Assembly: GCF_946479715.1 (NCBI RefSeq)
Contig: NZ_CAMLHF010000255.1
Span: 1 to 6,433 of the forward strand
Direction of reading: 5' to 3'
Source of the DNA: an uncultured Pedobacter sp.
GTDB taxonomy: Bacteria; Bacteroidota; Bacteroidia; Sphingobacteriales; Sphingobacteriaceae
DNA length: 6,433 nt
Part shown: piece after piece, positions 1-6,433 of the stretch
Layout of the letters: the number at the start of each line of letters is the position of its first letter
How positions within the stretch are numbered: position 1 is the stretch's first letter
Notes under the pieces: model-generated
The model's input: the letters and a program-made list of their open reading frames with translations, nothing else
What the model was told of the DNA's origin: nothing
The model's database searches: none
Made by a program: the position numbers and the translations under genes

Positions 1-1091
1 GGCACTCTGGTTCCAGCTTCCAATATGCTGTATTTTCCACCCCTAAGCGTACCTGTAGGTGTATGGCCATTTAATTTGGTCACTGCCTCGTCCTGATAAC
101 CATCATCCAAAACAGGACCATTATCACTTGAAAAAATGATCATAGTATTTTTGTCCAGACCAGCTTCCTTTAGCTGTTTAACAATCTCTCCCACAGTCCA
201 GTCGAGCTGTAAAATAGCGTCTCCACGTAAACCTAAACCACTTTTACCCCTGAACATTGTTGCAGGCATACGTGGTACATGAGGCTCGGTTAATGCAAAA
301 TATAAAAAGAAGGGTTCTTTTTGATTTTTTTGTATAAAATCCTTGGCCTTGATTAAAAAAGTTGAAGAAACTTCCTCATCTACCCAGCGGGCAAGTTTTC
401 CTCCACTCATATAACCAATACGGCCAATTCCATTCACAATTGTATTGTTATGGCCTTGTCCCGGGGAAGACTGCAGTTTTAACAACTCCGGATGTTCTTT
501 ACCAGTTGGTTCATCTCCCACTTTCTCCACATAATTTACGCTTATCGGATCTTTAGGGTCCAATGCAACCACATTATGATTTTCCAGGAAAACAGTAGGA
601 ACACGGTCTGCTGTAGCCGGAAAGATAAAGGAATAACCAAAGCCAACCTCATTTGGTCCAGGCTTGATTTCATTATTCCAATCTTTTGCAACGGCCTCAC
701 CAAGTCCCAAATGCCATTTGCCTACAATACCAGTTTGGTAACCTGCTTTTTTAAAGAGATTAGGTAAGGTTGTTCTATCAGTAGGTATAATTAATGCTGC
801 ATCTCCCGGCAAAATGCCAGTTCCTTTTTTACGCCATGGATATTCGCCGGTCATTAGCGCGTAACGTGAAGGTGTACACGTTGCCGAAGTACAATGTCCG
901 TCAGTAAAGCGGATGCCAGAGGCAGCAAGTTTATCTAAATTTGGTGTCTTTATTCGCGTAGCACCATAACAGCTCAAATCACCATAGCCAAGATCATCAG
1001 CGTATATGTAAATAACGTTTGGCTTCTCTCCTTTTTGGGCAAAAGTTAAATTAGCCAGAAGGGACAATAGAATAACTAATATTTTTTTCAT
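1..1091 (-). CDS. Secreted type I sulfatase (arylsulfatase family), 3' end cut by window edge
   Basis: A reading frame starts with ATG at 1091-1089 and stays open to the left edge, giving 363 residues without the C-terminus. Residues 1-18 form a signal peptide (MKK, hydrophobic core, likely cut TFA|Q), so the enzyme is exported. The S1 sulfatase signature is clear: C72-T-P-S-R76 followed by LMTG (C72 codon at 876-878). In this family that Cys is oxidised to formylglycine by a maturase not seen here. Other expected active-site elements are present: metal-binding D32-D33 and D323-N324, K125 and H127 in GKWHLG, H271 in TEPHVPR, and K353 in LRGGKYS. The known reaction is hydrolysis of sulfate esters, often on glycans; the substrate cannot be read from this part. 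Family members are usually about 450-550 residues, so roughly 100-180 are missing. The start is preceded by an A-rich stretch (AAAATAATAAAA) rather than a Shine-Dalgarno. No frameshift was found on hand translation. Confidence 0.95.
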   Translation of the reverse strand, partial: MKKILVILLSLLANLTFAQKGEKPNVIYIYADDLGYGDLSCYGATRIKTPNLDKLAASGIRFTDGHCTSATCTPSRYALMTGEYPWRKKGTGILPGDAALIIPTDRTTLPNLFKKAGYQTGIVGKWHLGLGEAVAKDWNNEIKPGPNEVGFGYSFIFPATADRVPTVFLENHNVVALDPKDPISVNYVEKVGDEPTGKEHPELLKLQSSPGQGHNNTIVNGIGRIGYMSGGKLARWVDEEVSSTFLIKAKDFIQKNQKEPFFLYFALTEPHVPRMPATMFRGKSGLGLRGDAILQLDWTVGEIVKQLKEAGLDKNTMIIFSSDNGPVLDDGYQDEAVTKLNGHTPTGTLRGGKYSILEAGTRV

Positions 1092-1364
1092 TTTTATTAT
1101 TTTAGGTCGGGGTTGATATGCGCGCTTATACTTTCCCGCCGCCCAAATTACAAAATATTAGATAACGTTCTTTACATCAATAAATCTAGAATGGTTTTGG
1201 GGGAACTATTAGACAGACATGAAGGTCTCCGCAGGGTCTTTCTAGGGCCTTGCTAGGGCTTCGGTAGGGCTAGTTGCCCTATCAAGGCCCTAGCAACCCC
1301 CTATCAAAGCCCCGTCAACGCCCTAGCACCAGACAAATACTGGAAGTTATAGATATATCTGCAA
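1092..1364. other. Intergenic spacer between S9 peptidase and sulfatase genes
   Basis: This 273-nt gap separates two co-directional minus-strand genes. The part next to the peptidase stop (1326-1364) is AT-rich and featureless. Positions 1221-1325 hold the inverted 11-nt repeat array described separately. Positions 1092-1220 would carry the sulfatase promoter and leader. On the minus strand it contains TTG at 1180-1178 and an imperfect TA-rich/TTTG box at 1160-1151, only a loose match to the Bacteroidota -33/-7 promoter pattern. I see no open reading frame, tRNA or U-tract terminator here. Confidence 0.8.
1221..1325. repeat. Inverted array of degenerate 11-nt repeats (long imperfect hairpin)
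   Basis: On the plus strand AGGG or a close variant recurs at 1222 (AAGG), 1233, 1244, 1255 and 1266. On the other side CCCTA or a variant recurs at 1277, 1288, 1299, 1310 (CCCCG) and 1321. The spacing is exactly 11 nt throughout and the two arms are symmetrical about position 1273. Read toward the centre, both arms are built from the same unit, consensus TAGGGCnTTG[A/C]: for example TAGGGCCTTGC at 1243-1253 and, on the minus strand, TAGGGCCTTGA at 1292-1282 and TAGGGCGTTGA at 1325-1315. The best-paired stem is 1250-1261 with 1285-1296 (12 pairs, one G-T), then 1265-1270 with 1276-1281 around a TAGTT loop; outer units pair mainly at their GGG/CCC cores. No T-run follows on either strand, so it is not a standard intrinsic terminator. 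Function is unknown; a dispersed palindromic repeat family or an mRNA-structure element are the leading guesses. Confidence 0.85.
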
Positions 1365-3644
1365 TTAATTAATCACAATATTGCGTTTGGGTGGGTCTGC
1401 ATGCAATAAATGCTTTACAAAAAAATCTCTTTTTCTTCGTCTTCCGTATGCGCCACCATCACTGTGTCCCATTCCGGGTATAGATAGTAATTCAAAATCT
1501 TTGTTTGCTTTTATCAAGGCATCAGCCAGGCGATAAGTAGATTCGGGTGGCACATTTTCGTCTGCCTCGCCAACAATCAGAAACAAATCACCTTGTAATT
1601 TCGCTACGTTGGTGATGTTGGACTGCGCATCATAATGAGGCCCGACCGGATAGCCCATCCACTGCTCATTCCACCATTGCTTATCTATCCTGTTATCGTG
1701 ACATCCGCAGGCCGATACCGCAGCTTTATAAAATTCAGGATGGAACAGCAAAGCGCCCGTTGAGTTTTGCCCTCCGGCTGAAGTGCCATAAATACCCACT
1801 CTGCTGATATCTGCGTTAGGATATTTTTTGGCCATTGCTTTTATCCATAATATACGATCCGGAAATCCTGCATCAGCCAGATTTTTCCAGCATACGTCGT
1901 GAAAAGCTTTTGAGCGGTTAGCGGTACCCATGCCATCCATCTGCACAACAATAAAACCCAGTTCTGCAAGGCTTTGCATTTCGCTATAAGGCGTAAAATT
2001 CTTTGGCACAAAGCTATCCTGTGGACCAGCGTAAATATATTCAATAACCGGATAGGTTTTACTGTTATCCATTTTTGATGGCTGCCATACTACTCCCCAA
2101 ATATCTGTTTTGGCATCTCTTCCTTTAGCAACAAATACTTCGGGTAATTTAAGCCCTGCTTCTGTAAAACCGATGGTAGTACCCCGCTCTAATTCCATGA
2201 TGTTTTTGGCATCAGCAGTTCTTTTAACAACGGTTACAGGTGCTACATTGATCTGTGAATAGGTATCCACATAGTAGCTTCTGTCGGGAGAAAATACTAC
2301 CCGGTGATTGCCCTGCTCAGGGTTGAGTGCTATTGTATTTTTACCATTAAAATTAACCCGGTACTGATGTACAAAATAAGGATCTTCTTTTGTATTTACA
2401 CCACTGGCACTAAACCATAGCTCTCTTTTCTCCACGTCAACACTATCAATATCACGCACTACAAAATCCCCCTTTGTGACCTGAAATTGTTTACCTGTTA
2501 GTGTATTTACTAAATAAATATGGCGGTAACCATCTTGCTCGCTTGTCCAGATTACTTCATTGGTTTTGGGCAAATAATGGGTGTAAATACGATCTTCATA
2601 AATAAAAGTTTTTGCCTTCTCATCTATAATATTCCTGGTTTTGCCGGTTTGTATGTCTACTTCAATCACTCTAAAACGTTGGTGACCACGATCTACTTTC
2701 TCATAGAGATAATACCTGTTATCATTATTCCGCCAATGCAAAGGCTGTGGCCCAAAAAAATCGATTTGCTCCGTATCTACCTTTATTGCCTTTTTGGTTT
2801 CAATATTGAAAACAAAAGGCTCATAACTGGTGAAGGCATCCCCCGGTTGCGCATACTCATGTGATTTTAACTGTCCTCTGGTTGTTCCTGCTACTGCGCT
2901 CAGCACATAGTAAACACTATCTATTTGCTTAGGATTCGTCAGGTATCCTACAACATTTTTGCTATCGGGCGACCAACTGAATTCAGCATAAGGTCTTTTT
3001 TCTGTCCCGTCTGTTGTTAGCTGAGTTTCTGCTTTACTTTCGGTATCTGTTACAAAAAGGTTCCCGGCCTTTAAGCTGAGTGCTTTTTTCCCATCCGGGG
3101 ATAAGAGCCTTGAAGGGGTTCCCTCCCATCTCGATCTTTTTCTTTGTAATGGTTTCCTTGGATCGTAATTAACAAAGCTGGTATCTTTAGCTTGTCTGAA
3201 ACTGTAATCGTCTAAATTAATTTCAAGCCATTTCCCATTTAATTTGAGTGTCAATAGGGTTCCCGAATTGTCAAAAAATAGCCTGTCAAATTTTAGCTTT
3301 GTAGCTTCCTGCACTTTATCAAAGAACTTGTTTGATATCGTGGCAACTCTGGCATGATCAAAGGCGGGTTTAGGTGCACCACCAGCTATATTTGCATAAA
3401 TAAACTCCCAGTTACGATCAGCCAGGTTTCTTTTGTACCAAAATGAATGTCCGTCTGCATTCCAAAATGGAATTATTTCATTATTTACGGCCACCTTTCT
3501 CACTGCACTGTCCAGTTGTCCAGCCTGAGAATAGGCTCGTTCCATCTCTGCACCTGATGGGCTAAAGGGTAATAATTGATTTTGTTGAGCTTTGGAACTG
3601 AAGGCAATAACTATTAAAAAGAGACAGATACTACTAATTTTCAT
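1365..3644 (-). CDS. Secreted S9-family serine peptidase, dipeptidyl peptidase IV-like
   Basis: This is a complete 759-residue protein, a normal length for DPP IV-type enzymes. Residues 1-20 form a signal peptide (hydrophobic ICLFLIVIAF, likely cut KA|Q), placing it in the periplasm or outside. About residues 60-480 fit the DPP IV N-terminal beta-propeller, with blade motifs such as SWSPDS (223-228) and WTSEQDG. About 500-750 form the alpha/beta-hydrolase domain with catalytic S622 in GTSAGG, D695 in GEADENV and H727 in GMGHSDGG; Y538 in YAGP is the expected oxyanion Tyr. The family cleaves peptides near the N-terminus, classically after Pro or Ala, but the Glu-Glu motif of true DPP IV is not visible and the S1-pocket tyrosines appear to be Trp (658, 662), so specificity may differ. 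I chose ATG at 3644 over an in-frame TTG at 3668 because it gives a standard signal peptide and follows an A-rich stretch. It overlaps the permease gene by 11 nt. Confidence 0.93.
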   Translation of the reverse strand: MKISSICLFLIVIAFSSKAQQNQLLPFSPSGAEMERAYSQAGQLDSAVRKVAVNNEIIPFWNADGHSFWYKRNLADRNWEFIYANIAGGAPKPAFDHARVATISNKFFDKVQEATKLKFDRLFFDNSGTLLTLKLNGKWLEINLDDYSFRQAKDTSFVNYDPRKPLQRKRSRWEGTPSRLLSPDGKKALSLKAGNLFVTDTESKAETQLTTDGTEKRPYAEFSWSPDSKNVVGYLTNPKQIDSVYYVLSAVAGTTRGQLKSHEYAQPGDAFTSYEPFVFNIETKKAIKVDTEQIDFFGPQPLHWRNNDNRYYLYEKVDRGHQRFRVIEVDIQTGKTRNIIDEKAKTFIYEDRIYTHYLPKTNEVIWTSEQDGYRHIYLVNTLTGKQFQVTKGDFVVRDIDSVDVEKRELWFSASGVNTKEDPYFVHQYRVNFNGKNTIALNPEQGNHRVVFSPDRSYYVDTYSQINVAPVTVVKRTADAKNIMELERGTTIGFTEAGLKLPEVFVAKGRDAKTDIWGVVWQPSKMDNSKTYPVIEYIYAGPQDSFVPKNFTPYSEMQSLAELGFIVVQMDGMGTANRSKAFHDVCWKNLADAGFPDRILWIKAMAKKYPNADISRVGIYGTSAGGQNSTGALLFHPEFYKAAVSACGCHDNRIDKQWWNEQWMGYPVGPHYDAQSNITNVAKLQGDLFLIVGEADENVPPESTYRLADALIKANKDFELLSIPGMGHSDGGAYGRRRKRDFFVKHLLHADPPKRNIVIN

Positions 3645-5052
3645 GTGTATTATTTTTAAATTTTCCAATCACATAGTAAACAGGTATACCGATCAAAGTA
3701 ATGATAAGGCCTGGCCAGGTGAAACGGGGTTTATATAGGATCAGCAGGATGCAAAATGCTAAGCCCATAATGATATAAATAGTTGGCAAAATTGGATATC
3801 CAAAAGCCTTGTATGGACGTTCAATATCAGGGCGCTTTTTTCGAAGAATAAATATACCTCCAATTGTAAGCATGTAAAACATCACTACAACAAAGGAGAT
3901 CATATCAAGCAGATCGCCATATCGGCCGCTAAGGCACCACAATGAAGCAACCAAACACTGGATCCAAAGGCCAAAGGCAGGTACAGCGTTCTTGTTTAAG
4001 GAACCCACTTTCTTAAAAAAAAGGCCATCTTTAGCCATAGAATAATAAACCCTGGCACCAGCCATGATCAGCCCGTTATTACATCCAAAGGTAGACACCA
4101 TGATCATGATCGCAATAATAACAGTGCCTGACGACCCGAATATAACCTGCGAGGCAGAGACAGCAACCCTGTCTTTATCTGCATGCGCCATGTCGTTAAG
4201 CGAAAGCACACCGGTATACATGATATTGGTTAAAATATATAATATGGTGACCATGATGGTACCGAGTGCAAGGCTCAGACCAACATTCCTTTTTGGATTC
4301 CTGATCTCGCCCGCAACGAATGTAACATTATGCCAGGAGTCGCTACTAAAAATAGAGCCTACCATAGCGGCAGCAATTGCACCAAAAGCAGCCATTGTAG
4401 TATAAGCACCTACGGCCGACGATCCAGCCAGTGGTTTCAACTCCCAGGCGTCTTTCCAGTTACTTTGCCAGATATCTTTTTGTAAAAAAAATAAACCGAA
4501 CACAATCAAACCAAAAAGGCTCAATAGCTTGGCCATGGTAAAAACTGTTTGTATTGACTTGCCTGCATTAACACCCCGGCTGTTTACGTAAGTTAGAATA
4601 ATGATAACAACTATTGCGAGCAGCTGTGCGGGTGAAACATGTAAAAACCCAAGATCAATAGCTATATGGTCTTCACTAAACTGTGGTAATAAATAAGCGG
4701 TAAACTTTGCAAAAGCCACACCAACAGCAGCAATAGTAGCGGTTTGAATAACTGTAAAAAAACTCCAGCCGTATAAGAAACTTATTAATGGATTATAAGC
4801 CTCTTTTAAATACACATATTGTCCGCCCGCTTTTGGGTACATGGAGCTTAATTCGCCATAACTTAAAGCTGCAGTTAGTGTCATAAACCCTGTAATCAGC
4901 CAGACCACCATTAACCAACCCGAGCTCCCTACATTCCTGGTAATATCAGCACTTACAATAAATATTCCTGATCCGATCATACTGCCGGCAACAAGCATCG
5001 TTGCATCAATTAACCTGAGTGAAGATTTAAATCCGGTAGGTTCTTGTTTCAT
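3634..5052 (-). CDS. APC-superfamily amino acid permease
   Basis: This is a complete 472-residue, strongly hydrophobic protein, the usual length for the amino acid-polyamine-organocation family with about 12 membrane helices, so it sits in the inner membrane. TM1 carries the broken-helix motif GSMIGSGIF (residues 23-31), which in this fold binds the substrate's amino and carboxyl groups. GELSSMYPKAGGQYVYL (66-82) is the conserved TM2-TM3 segment, and GEIRNPKRN (248-256) follows TM6. TM8 and the loop after it include STFGCNNGLIMAGARVYYSMAKDG (about 330-353). These motifs resemble LAT-type permeases and bacterial amino acid/polyamine exchangers; the substrate and the uniport, antiport or proton-coupled mode cannot be told from sequence alone. 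The ATG at 5052-5050 overlaps the TGA of the upstream DUF885 gene (ATGA), suggesting coupled translation. Between two peptidase-like genes it is likely to import or exchange amino acids released from peptides (inference). Confidence 0.94.
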   Translation of the reverse strand: MKQEPTGFKSSLRLIDATMLVAGSMIGSGIFIVSADITRNVGSSGWLMVVWLITGFMTLTAALSYGELSSMYPKAGGQYVYLKEAYNPLISFLYGWSFFTVIQTATIAAVGVAFAKFTAYLLPQFSEDHIAIDLGFLHVSPAQLLAIVVIIILTYVNSRGVNAGKSIQTVFTMAKLLSLFGLIVFGLFFLQKDIWQSNWKDAWELKPLAGSSAVGAYTTMAAFGAIAAAMVGSIFSSDSWHNVTFVAGEIRNPKRNVGLSLALGTIMVTILYILTNIMYTGVLSLNDMAHADKDRVAVSASQVIFGSSGTVIIAIMIMVSTFGCNNGLIMAGARVYYSMAKDGLFFKKVGSLNKNAVPAFGLWIQCLVASLWCLSGRYGDLLDMISFVVVMFYMLTIGGIFILRKKRPDIERPYKAFGYPILPTIYIIMGLAFCILLILYKPRFTWPGLIITLIGIPVYYVIGKFKNNTHEN

Positions 5053-6433
5053 AATTTATAGAATTTCCATTGGGTCGTAAAATCTCTTTTCAATGACTGA
5101 CCTGTTAATGTTGCCCTCACCATTTCCATCGGAATCAGGTTCTCTTTCATCACCCGTTCATGAAATTCGTTATAGCTCATTTTTCCACTATCTACGAGTT
5201 CGTGTTTCAAAGCCATCAATTGCAACCCGCCGATCATATAGGCGACCTGATATAAAGGACTATAACCACCTTCAAATGATCTCCTGACTTCACCCTCTGC
5301 ATTGGCAGGTTCATGGCCTACTCTATTTACAAGAAAGTCGACACACTGCCCCGGTGTCCATTTACCTAAATGATAATTCAGCGAAAAAATAATCCTTGCA
5401 CAGCGATGCATCCTCCAGAACAACATGCCGATACGCTCTTCGGGGCTTTTAGCAAAACCTTTATCATACAAAAGAAGCTCCCAATACAGGGTCCATCCCT
5501 CAATTCCAAAAGGTGTGGTAAAAAGTTCCCTGTAGTTTTTATAGCGGCTATTCATATAATACTGCAAATGATGGCCTGGCAGTAATTCATGTTGTACGGT
5601 ACCCCTTGAAAAGTATGGATTGTTGCCACGCATACTCATCAGCTTATCGCCTTCATTCATTGTATTTGTTGGATACGATACACTAATTTCTCTCCCTCCG
5701 GTAAAAAATGGATTGACCAGCTGTCTTTCAGCCGACATCATCACCATCCCCCAAGTTTCTTCTGCAAGGGCAGGAATTTTAATTAAATTATGTTCTCTTA
5801 TGAAATCAAGTGCCTCTTTCTGCAGTTGCACAATTAGTTCTGGCTGCTTACCGGGAGCAACAAAACTTTGTTTGACTTTCTCCTGGGCCTTTTTCCAATC
5901 TTTCCCAAAACCCATTTCGGCCGATGCTTTTAATAACTCCTGATCACAAAATGCAAACTCTTTTTCTGCAATTTTAACGAGCTCTTCTGGCGTATAGGGA
6001 ATCATTTCTGCACTTAATTGTCTGATAAGTTCGGCTTGCCCAATTGGGGTTCCTTTTATTCCATAATCAGTATCCTTTTGATCGGGTTCCTTAGTAGTTT
6101 TTCCAGAAAACAATGATGCATAATTAGTTAAAGCCACGGTTAATGCATCATAAGGTTTTGGCACCCACCAATCGAATAATGGATCATACCCTTTATAAAA
6201 TTCGTAAAAGCCTCTCAGTCTCGTTTTCAAACCGGAAATTGCCTCATTTGCAGTTGCTGATAATTTCTTATTCAATGTTGTCTCTTTTGACAAGGATGCA
6301 TTTGAAGCTTCTACTACTTTGAGTATTGCCTTTAGCTTTGCGGCCACTGTCTGCCAATCCATCGCTTTTCCCCTTCGTCTATCCTTTTCTAATGCGTAGA
6401 TATCCGTGGCAAAAGGAATGTACTTAAGGATAG
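5049..6433 (-). CDS. DUF885-family putative zinc metallohydrolase/peptidase, 5' end cut by window edge
   Basis: The frame ends with TGA at 5051-5049 and is still open at the right edge, so about 460 residues of the C-terminal part are visible. The first ATG (6362) is probably internal: 23 upstream codons, reading ILKYIPFATDIYALEKDRRR and three more, are protein-like and uninterrupted. DUF885 proteins are usually around 550-600 residues with an export signal, so the missing part probably holds that signal. Numbering from the internal Met, the key motif is H258-E-L-L-P-G-H264-H265-LQ, followed by E288-GW-TLYWE295. This HExxPGHH...EGW pattern is typical of the family and looks like a metal site related to, but longer than, HExxH of zinc peptidases. 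The C-terminal segment SPLYQVAYMIGG and FHERVMKENLIPMEMVRA also fits. The activity is not established for most members; a peptidase role is inferred from motif and neighbours. It is the first visible gene of the three-gene overlapping cluster. Confidence 0.88.
   Translation of the reverse strand, partial: ILKYIPFATDIYALEKDRRRGKAMDWQTVAAKLKAILKVVEASNASLSKETTLNKKLSATANEAISGLKTRLRGFYEFYKGYDPLFDWWVPKPYDALTVALTNYASLFSGKTTKEPDQKDTDYGIKGTPIGQAELIRQLSAEMIPYTPEELVKIAEKEFAFCDQELLKASAEMGFGKDWKKAQEKVKQSFVAPGKQPELIVQLQKEALDFIREHNLIKIPALAEETWGMVMMSAERQLVNPFFTGGREISVSYPTNTMNEGDKLMSMRGNNPYFSRGTVQHELLPGHHLQYYMNSRYKNYRELFTTPFGIEGWTLYWELLLYDKGFAKSPEERIGMLFWRMHRCARIIFSLNYHLGKWTPGQCVDFLVNRVGHEPANAEGEVRRSFEGGYSPLYQVAYMIGGLQLMALKHELVDSGKMSYNEFHERVMKENLIPMEMVRATLTGQSLKRDFTTQWKFYKL

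Larger units (their letters stand above)
1365..6433 (-). other. Probable three-gene operon: DUF885 protein, amino acid permease, S9 peptidase
   Basis: All three genes are on the minus strand with no spacer. The DUF885 stop and permease start share 4 nt (ATGA, 5052-5049), and the permease stop lies 11 nt inside the S9 peptidase gene (3644-3634). Such overlaps indicate a single transcript with coupled translation. The promoter must lie beyond 6433 or further upstream, as none is needed or seen between the genes. A common role in peptide breakdown and amino acid uptake is inferred from the gene content. Confidence 0.75.

Noticed and set aside
492..767. Plus-strand open frames, here and at 362-556, 2520-2864, 4064-4405, 5093-5287, 5370-5585 and 5620-5943
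   Set aside because: They lie antisense inside well-supported minus-strand genes and their translations show no family motifs.
1151..1180. Bacteroidota-type promoter for the sulfatase (TTG at 1180-1178, TAATATTTTG at 1160-1151 on the minus strand)
   Set aside because: The -7 box does not match TAnnTTTG in spacing and the -33 box is only TTG; in AT-rich DNA this is too weak to call.
1221..1325. Intrinsic terminator or CRISPR array
   Set aside because: No T-run follows the hairpin on either strand, and 11-nt degenerate units without unique spacers are not CRISPR repeats.
1841..2044. Minus-strand open frame of 67 codons
   Set aside because: It is an alternative frame inside the S9 peptidase catalytic domain with no recognisable protein features.
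3645..3668. In-frame TTG start giving a 767-residue S9 peptidase with 8 extra N-terminal residues
   Set aside because: It would place charged and polar residues ahead of a normal signal peptide; ATG at 3644 gives a standard signal peptide and follows an A-rich stretch typical of this group.
6360..6362. ATG as the true start of the DUF885 gene
   Set aside because: The frame continues open to the window edge with protein-like residues, and family members are longer, so this Met is most likely internal.

Overview
The window looks like chromosomal DNA from a member of the Bacteroidota, probably the Pedobacter/Mucilaginibacter/Sphingobacterium side. This is inferred from moderate-to-low GC, A-rich start contexts without a clear Shine-Dalgarno sequence, short signal peptides ending in '...A|Q', and the kinds of protein encoded. 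No rRNA or marker gene is present to fix the genus. All four supported genes lie on the minus strand, so the order of transcription runs from high to low coordinates.

From right to left: (1) positions 6433-5049, a DUF885-family putative metallohydrolase/peptidase whose N-terminus lies beyond the right edge; (2) 5052-3634, a complete 12-helix-type APC-superfamily amino acid permease, starting inside the stop codon of gene 1 (ATGA overlap); (3) 3644-1365, a complete secreted S9-family (DPP IV-like) serine peptidase, starting 11 nt inside the end of gene 2; (4) after a 273-nt spacer, 1091-1, a secreted type I (formylglycine-dependent) sulfatase whose C-terminus lies beyond the left edge.

Genes 1-3 overlap at both junctions and read as one translationally coupled operon. 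The likely theme is peptide scavenging: two hydrolases, at least one of them exported, flank an inner-membrane amino acid permease. The sulfatase is a separate matter (sulfated glycan or sulfate-ester use) and probably has its own transcript or is reached by read-through.

The most unusual element is in the 273-nt spacer. Positions 1221-1325 form a symmetrical inverted array of a degenerate 11-nt unit (consensus TAGGGCnTTG[A/C]), five units per arm in exact 11-nt register, which can fold into a hairpin of about 105 nt. It has no U-tract, encodes nothing, and is flanked by a 6-nt direct repeat. It may be an interspersed palindromic repeat family or an RNA-structural element; I see no fully novel multi-gene system in the window.
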